Shown here: positions 46,372 to 50,297 of the stretch, in pieces
Layout: every line of letters begins with the position of its first letter
Numbering within the stretch: the stretch's first letter is position 1
DNA from: an uncultured Gammaproteobacteria bacterium
GTDB taxonomy: Bacteria > Pseudomonadota > Gammaproteobacteria > Poriferisulfidales > GCA-002705445
Assembly (NCBI GenBank): GCA_913065025.1
Contig: CAJYAP010000005.1
Coordinates: 1 to 50,297 of the forward strand
DNA: 50,297 nucleotides
Direction of reading: 5' to 3'
Notes under the pieces: model-generated
What the model was told of the DNA's origin: nothing
The model's input: only the letters and a program-made list of their open reading frames with translations
Database searches by the model: none
Made by a program: the position numbers and the translations under genes

Positions 46372-47583
46372 TTAATCTTTAAGGGTTGAAATTAATGACT
46401 GAGAGAAATTCACTCCTAACAAGTACCTTATAGCGTTAACTCTTAAGTTCTTGTTCATATCCATTATTAAAAAAGAAGTGCTAACTATGTTATTTTTAAT
46501 AAATCCGTTTCCGTGCACAAAAGATGCTAAAAAATCAGTAAAATTAACTAATCTATCAACTTCATTTATTCTTTTTTCATAATAATCTTCGAATATAGAT
46601 AGAAAATCTTTCTTATCAAGCTTGGTTAGATTTTTTATCAGATTAGTTAAATAAGCGCAATCACGTAATGATAAATTAAAGCTTTGAGCTGCTATAGGAT
46701 GGAGCGTATGGGCTGCATCTCCTAGTAAACATATATTTTTGTTAATAAATTTTTTATAATATTTCATTTTTAATGGATAAATTTTTATATTTTTAACTTC
46801 TTCTAATTTTCCACATTTGTTTCCAATAAGTTTTTGAAAGTAATTTTTAACTTCAACCATATTTAGGTTTTTTATAGTATTAGATTCTTCTTGATCTGTT
46901 GAGTATATTAATGACCATGCATTTTCTTTTCTAGGTATAATCCCCAAAATACCACGACTTGTAAATCTCTCAAATGCTGTTTCTGAATTATATTTATCAG
47001 AGACTATTTCGCAAGTAACTGCATTTTGATGATAATCTTTTTGAACTTTTTCTACAAATATCTTATTTACTAAATTGTCTGTTGATCCAGTTGAAAATAT
47101 TAAAGAATCTGAATTAGTAAATTTTTCTTGGGCATTTTGAATGTACTTTATTTCCACAGTACTACCTTCTTTTACCTCAATTACTTCTGCTTCATGAACG
47201 AACTGAATATTATTTTCATCTTCTATATTTTTATAGAGAATTTTAATTAGAGTTTTAACTGGAAGCTGATAACCCAAAGACTCTAAATCTTCATCAGAAG
47301 ATTTCATAATGGTTGAGCCGAAAATATTTTTTTTTGAGATGTGAATATTTTTCACTTCTGTGCAATGTTTTTTGATCTCACACCATATTCCTATACTTTG
47401 AAGAATAATCTTACTTGTATTAGATAAAACAATATATCTATCATTATCTGTTGTTTTATAAAATATTTTTGGTTGTATATCTATTAGAGAAATATTTATT
47501 TTCGTATTTTTTAGAAGATTACAAAATGCTAGGCCTGTTAAACCTGCTCCAATTATTGTTATATTATCTTTTTTATTATGCAT
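46372..47583 (-). CDS. ubiH: Ubiquinone-biosynthesis FAD-dependent hydroxylase (UbiH-like)
   Basis: Second flavoprotein hydroxylase of ubiquinone biosynthesis. The 403-residue protein has ITIIGAGLTGLAFCNLL (FAD binding) and ICLLGDAAHTLHPIAAQ (GD motif). The order pepP-ubiH-ubiI matches many gammaproteobacteria, which is the reason for the UbiH name. Sequence is divergent and AT-driven, with many Lys/Asn residues. It follows pepP by one base. Confidence 0.85.
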   Translation of the reverse strand: MHNKKDNITIIGAGLTGLAFCNLLKNTKINISLIDIQPKIFYKTTDNDRYIVLSNTSKIILQSIGIWCEIKKHCTEVKNIHISKKNIFGSTIMKSSDEDLESLGYQLPVKTLIKILYKNIEDENNIQFVHEAEVIEVKEGSTVEIKYIQNAQEKFTNSDSLIFSTGSTDNLVNKIFVEKVQKDYHQNAVTCEIVSDKYNSETAFERFTSRGILGIIPRKENAWSLIYSTDQEESNTIKNLNMVEVKNYFQKLIGNKCGKLEEVKNIKIYPLKMKYYKKFINKNICLLGDAAHTLHPIAAQSFNLSLRDCAYLTNLIKNLTKLDKKDFLSIFEDYYEKRINEVDRLVNFTDFLASFVHGNGFIKNNIVSTSFLIMDMNKNLRVNAIRYLLGVNFSQSLISTLKD

Positions 47584-47584
47584 T

Positions 47585-48877
47585 TTATTGGTTGCACAGT
47601 GATTCTATTTCATGACGAGATTTTGGTAAATCCAAAGTTATTACCTCACTTCCATTTTCTGTTACTAGAACATCATCTTCAATTCTTATCCCAATTCCTT
47701 TCCATTTTTCATCAACATTATTATTTAAATAGTTTATATATATTCCGGGCTCGACGGTTATAACCATTCCAGGCTTAAAAAGAATATTTTCATATTCTCC
47801 TACATCATGAACATCTAATCCTAGCCAATGACCAGTTTTATGCATAAAGAAATCCTTGTAGGATTCGTTTTTTATTACATCTTCATATTTATCTGTTAAT
47901 AGATTTAGCTCAATCAGACCTTTTGAAATCTCACTAACTGTTACTTTATGAACTTCATCCCATGTGACTCCAGGCTTTATAAATTCTATAGCTTTCTCTT
48001 GCGACCTTAAAACAATATCATAAATTTCTGCTTGCTCTTTAGTAAATTTTCCATTTACTGGAAATGTTCTAGTTATATCAGATGCGTAGCCCTGATTTTC
48101 AGCTGCTGCATCTATTAAAACCAAATCTTTATCTTTTAATAAACTTTCATTTTTTACATAATGTAATGTGCAAGCATTATTTCCGCTTCCAACTATAGAC
48201 ATATAAGCATAATGCATATTATTCTTATTAAAAATATATTTGATCTCTGCATCTAACTCATATTCGTACATCCCAGGCTTTGATTTTTTCATTGCTTCTT
48301 TATGTGCTTTAATTGAAACTTTTGCAGCATCTTTAATTAATTTAATCTCATATTTGGATTTAATTAATCTTAAGTTCTGTGTCAATGAATGCAACGCAAT
48401 AATTTGATTTGGGAATGAAAAATTTTTTCTATTATTCTTGCCAGAATTTGATATTTGCTCTTGAATAAAACTATCTAATTCATTATTTAATCCCGATTCA
48501 ATAAACAAGCTATCTTTATTTTTAATAAAATCTAGTATTTTATCTTTACAATCGTTGTATCTGTGTACTTCCGTAAAATCATACATTTTTTGGACTGTAT
48601 CATTATCTATTCTAGTGCCATCCCATACCATTTCATACTCTGAAGTATTATCTCGAAAAAGTATCGAGTTAATTTTCTCGTTTTCTTTAAAAATTAAATT
48701 TATTAAATTTGGTTCACTTAATCCAGTTATATATAAAAAATCACTATTTTGTCTATATGGATTTTCAACATCCTTTGTTCTGTAGTTCTTATTAGCAGAT
48801 GATAATATAGCTACAGAATTTCTAGGCATCCTAGAAATTAAGGCCAATCTTCTTCTTTTAAGTTCATTTAATTCCAT
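47585..48877 (-). CDS. pepP: Xaa-Pro aminopeptidase P
   Basis: Removes N-terminal residues preceding proline. The 430-residue protein has an N-terminal creatinase-like domain (to about 165) and a pita-bread domain with the dinuclear metal ligands in VLIDAAAENQGYASDITRTF (two Asp), KTGHWLGLDVHD (His), MVITVEPGIYI (Glu) and IRIEDDVLV (Glu). Ribosome site ggtga before the ATG. Head of pepP-ubiH-ubiI and divergent from zapB. Confidence 0.94.
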   Translation of the reverse strand: MELNELKRRRLALISRMPRNSVAILSSANKNYRTKDVENPYRQNSDFLYITGLSEPNLINLIFKENEKINSILFRDNTSEYEMVWDGTRIDNDTVQKMYDFTEVHRYNDCKDKILDFIKNKDSLFIESGLNNELDSFIQEQISNSGKNNRKNFSFPNQIIALHSLTQNLRLIKSKYEIKLIKDAAKVSIKAHKEAMKKSKPGMYEYELDAEIKYIFNKNNMHYAYMSIVGSGNNACTLHYVKNESLLKDKDLVLIDAAAENQGYASDITRTFPVNGKFTKEQAEIYDIVLRSQEKAIEFIKPGVTWDEVHKVTVSEISKGLIELNLLTDKYEDVIKNESYKDFFMHKTGHWLGLDVHDVGEYENILFKPGMVITVEPGIYINYLNNNVDEKWKGIGIRIEDDVLVTENGSEVITLDLPKSRHEIESLCNQ

Positions 48878-48924
48878 ATTTCACCAACTAAAATAATAAA
48901 TATAGTTTATTTAGTATTTAACTA

Positions 48925-48953
48925 TTGACCTTCAATGCTCACAATAATAATAT
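48925..48953 (+). promoter_or_regulatory. Promoter of zapB-zapA-6S RNA
   Basis: TTGACC (48925-48930) and TAATAT (48948-48953) are spaced by exactly 17 bases; TATAAT at 48951 is an overlapping alternative -10. The -10 ends nine bases before the zapB ATG, as for lptD and the DUF255 gene, and no Shine-Dalgarno intervenes. This is the only one of the group with a good -35. Confidence 0.55.
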
Positions 48954-48962
48954 AATTAATAT

Positions 48963-49196
48963 ATGAATAATGATCACATAATATCCTCACTAAATAAAGA
49001 CTTAGACGAGCTCGAAGCTAAAATAGAGGAATTGTCCAACAAATATCTAGACCTTAAAAAAGAAAATCAGCTACTAAAAGAGAGACAAGAAATAGAAGTC
49101 TCTGAAAAATTTAAAATTAAAGAAAAGAATCAAAAAGTTCAAAATAAAGTAGAAGGTATAATTAATAGATTAAGGTCCCTAGAGTATACTCAATAA
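48963..49196 (+). CDS. zapB: ZapB-like coiled-coil protein (TIGR02449 type)
   Basis: A 77-residue, almost entirely coiled-coil protein (leucine heptads over about 8-72) placed directly before zapA. This fits the small family found upstream of zapA in gammaproteobacteria and likened to ZapB, a Z-ring-associated factor. The role in division is inferred from position and shape only. The stop overlaps zapA's ATG (TAATG). The leaderless-type promoter is described separately. Confidence 0.75.
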   Translation: MNNDHIISSLNKDLDELEAKIEELSNKYLDLKKENQLLKERQEIEVSEKFKIKEKNQKVQNKVEGIINRLRSLEYTQ

Positions 49197-49498
49197 TGAA
49201 TGATCAAGATAAAAAAATTCCGGTTACTGTTAAAATTTTAAATCAAAATTACGATATCTTTTGTAATGAAAATGAAAAAGAAAACTTATTTAACTCAGCT
49301 GAGCTACTGAATGACAAAATGATGAAAACAAAAGCTGAAGGAAAAACCATAGGTTTAGATAGAATAGCAGTAATTTCAGCATTAAATTTTGCAAATGACT
49401 CACTAGACCATAAAAACATTACAAACACATTGAGTTCTACTATAAAACAAAAAATTCATAGTCTTAATGAGAAATTAGACTCAATTCTACAAAATTAA
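49196..49498 (+). CDS. zapA: Cell division protein ZapA
   Basis: Bundles FtsZ filaments at midcell. The 100-residue protein has the family start (PVTVKILNQNYDIFCNENE), followed by the dimerisation helices LFNSAELLNDKMMKTKAEGKT in two parts and IAVISALNFANDSL. Normal size. Next to it, 55 bases after the stop, is the 6S RNA, the classical zapA-ssrS order. Confidence 0.92.
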   Translation: MNDQDKKIPVTVKILNQNYDIFCNENEKENLFNSAELLNDKMMKTKAEGKTIGLDRIAVISALNFANDSLDHKNITNTLSSTIKQKIHSLNEKLDSILQN

Positions 49499-49553
49499 TA
49501 CTTAAGTTTTAATCAGTAGTCAAATTATTTTATATTTGATATATTTGATTCAT

Positions 49554-49723
49554 AACTGATGTATTCGATATTATAGTTATGTCTTTGTTCCTAATTTTAA
49601 AATAGGGATTAAGTAACTTATAGCAGGTGTGCAAACCTAAATTTTAGGTAGCCTAATGTATAAAACTTAAGCCCACCTGAACTCAGCGGTTCAAGGAAAA
49701 TTAATAATAACGGTACATCGGTT
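49554..49723 (+). ncRNA. ssrS: 6S RNA
   Basis: Binds the sigma-70 RNA polymerase holoenzyme and down-regulates promoters in stationary phase. I recognise it by structure and place. CTGATGTATT (49556-49565) pairs over 10 positions, counting G-U, with GGTACATCGG (49712-49721), closing a molecule of about 170 nt. CAGGTG (49624-49629) pairs with CACCTG (49674-49679), and GAAC/GGTTC forms the conserved 3'-side hairpin, as in the enteric RNA. It follows zapA as in other gammaproteobacteria. Ends are estimates, and a U-rich stretch (gtttctttct) follows the closing stem. Confidence 0.85.
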
Positions 49724-49734
49724 TCTTTCTATAA

Positions 49735-50138
49735 AATTATTATAAATAAATTTTAATATTCATAAAAAAAATAAATAATGTGAAAAAACTAAATAATTTA
49801 ACAAAATATTATAAATAACTAAAAAAAATCAAAAAAAGTTAAAAATACATTAAATAACTAAAAAAATATCAGAAAAAACATAATAAAAGACTAAAAAAAT
49901 ATTTTTTTAACAAAAAATAAGAAAAAAGAGTAATAATTACTTAAAATAAAAAAAAATTAAAGAAAAAATGTCGAAAATTGAAAGAAAAAAACATTTTTTT
50001 TTATTTTGATGCGAATTACGTTAAAAAAAAGCTAAAAAATAAAAAAAACAAATAAATGAATTTTTTATTTAAAAAAAAAGATTGTATTTCACTTTAATAT
50101 CATTAAACTTTTATTTGATAACCAACTTTAAGTGTTTT
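49735..50138. repeat. Extremely AT-rich, A-tract spacer
   Basis: About 400 bases without a gene. In 49741-50100 I count about 41 G or C in 360 bases, that is about 11% GC. Adenine greatly exceeds thymine on the + strand, in runs of 5-9 A. TAAATAACTAAAAAAA occurs twice (49812-49827 and 49851-49866), 39 bases apart, with looser copies of ACTAAAAAA around. I see no open frame, RNA or clear terminator. It probably holds the promoter of the histone-like gene and may be bent DNA. Confidence 0.8.
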
Positions 50139-50149
50139 GGAGGATTTAA

Positions 50150-50297
50150 ATGGCCATTAAACGTAAGAAGAAAAAGGTAGTAAGAAAAACAGCTGCTAAG
50201 AAAAAAGTTGTACGAAAAGCAGCTAAAAAGAAAGTAACTAAACGTAAAGTTGCTAAAAAGAAAGTAGCTAAGCGTAAAGTTAAAAAGAAAGTTAAGA
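50150..50297 (+). CDS. Histone H1-like lysine-rich DNA-binding protein (3' end beyond window)
   Basis: The first 49 codons read MAIKRKKKKVVRKTAAKKK and then repeat patterns such as KKKV(V/T/A)(R/K)(K/R)K and AAKKK with no acidic residues. This resembles the C-terminal-type histone H1 homologues of bacteria (HctB/AlgP-like). GGAGGA at 50139-50144, five bases before the ATG, is the best Shine-Dalgarno in the window and suggests strong translation. The gene is cut by the window end. It probably compacts DNA and could also bind RNA; the full length is unknown. Confidence 0.82.
   Translation, partial: MAIKRKKKKVVRKTAAKKKVVRKAAKKKVTKRKVAKKKVAKRKVKKKVK

Noticed and set aside
49735-50138. Chromosomal replication origin
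   Set aside because: I see no DnaA boxes (TTATCCACA-type), and no dnaA, dnaN, gidA or similar genes nearby; AT richness alone is not enough.

Overview
The window comes from a streamlined, AT-rich gammaproteobacterium (roughly 30% GC by eye) with very tight gene packing. The gammaproteobacterial placement rests on gene order: metG-apbC-dcd, mrdA-rodA-mltB-rlpA-dacA, lptD-surA-pdxA-ksgA-apaG-apaH, pepP-ubiH-ubiI, and zapB-zapA followed by a 6S RNA. A marine, SUP05/Pseudothioglobus-like lineage is possible but this is only a guess. I see no mobile elements, tRNAs, rRNAs or CRISPR arrays.

Layout. 1-7147: mgtE, a small PGPGW membrane protein, dcd, apbC, metG, a stand-alone RnfB-type ferredoxin and cysG. 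7370-15251: a one-carbon block on the + strand. It begins with a 5-formyl-THF cyclo-ligase, a formylmethanofuran:tetrahydromethanopterin formyltransferase (Ftr/FhcD) homologue and folD, then the serine-cycle enzymes sgaA, mcl, mtkA, mtkB and hprA, closed by a clear terminator. 15314-19098: a secreted protein of unknown function, an aldehyde dehydrogenase and an acetolactate-synthase-like enzyme. 19137-21483: a 41-residue lipoprotein, amgK-murU (cell-wall sugar recycling) and a uracil-DNA-glycosylase-like protein. 21484-27979: D-amino-acid transaminase and the rod-shape/peptidoglycan block. 28009-32191: an RND efflux pump and its adaptor. 32259-38963: the lptD-to-apaH run. 38960-41013: folA, thyA and lgt. 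41055-45212: a DUF255 protein, an acyltransferase and a TupBC-like ABC transporter pair. 45215-48877: ubiI, ubiH and pepP. 48963-50297: zapB, zapA, 6S RNA, an extremely AT-rich spacer, and the start of a lysine-rich histone-H1-like gene.

How the genes work together. sgaA, hprA, mtkAB and mcl are the diagnostic enzymes of the serine cycle: glyoxylate accepts an amino group from serine, hydroxypyruvate is reduced, malate is activated to malyl-CoA, and this is cleaved to glyoxylate plus acetyl-CoA. FolD supplies methylene-THF for serine formation. The striking part is what precedes folD. There is no formate-THF ligase; instead an Ftr homologue, whose family makes or uses N5-formyl pterins, sits directly beside the enzyme that converts N5-formyl-THF to methenyl-THF. 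This suggests an Ftr -> 5-FCL -> FolD relay feeding or draining the folate C1 pool. I regard this as the best candidate for an undescribed system here. In addition, the 5-FCL gene (fau) usually found downstream of 6S RNA in gammaproteobacteria is not there; an AT-rich tract and a histone-like gene follow 6S RNA instead.

Regulatory style: several genes (lptD, the DUF255 gene, zapB) have a -10 hexamer ending nine bases before the ATG and no Shine-Dalgarno sequence, which suggests leaderless or nearly leaderless mRNAs. TTG/GTG starts are frequent (mtkA, dat, rodA, mrdA, the RND adaptor, the UDG-like gene).
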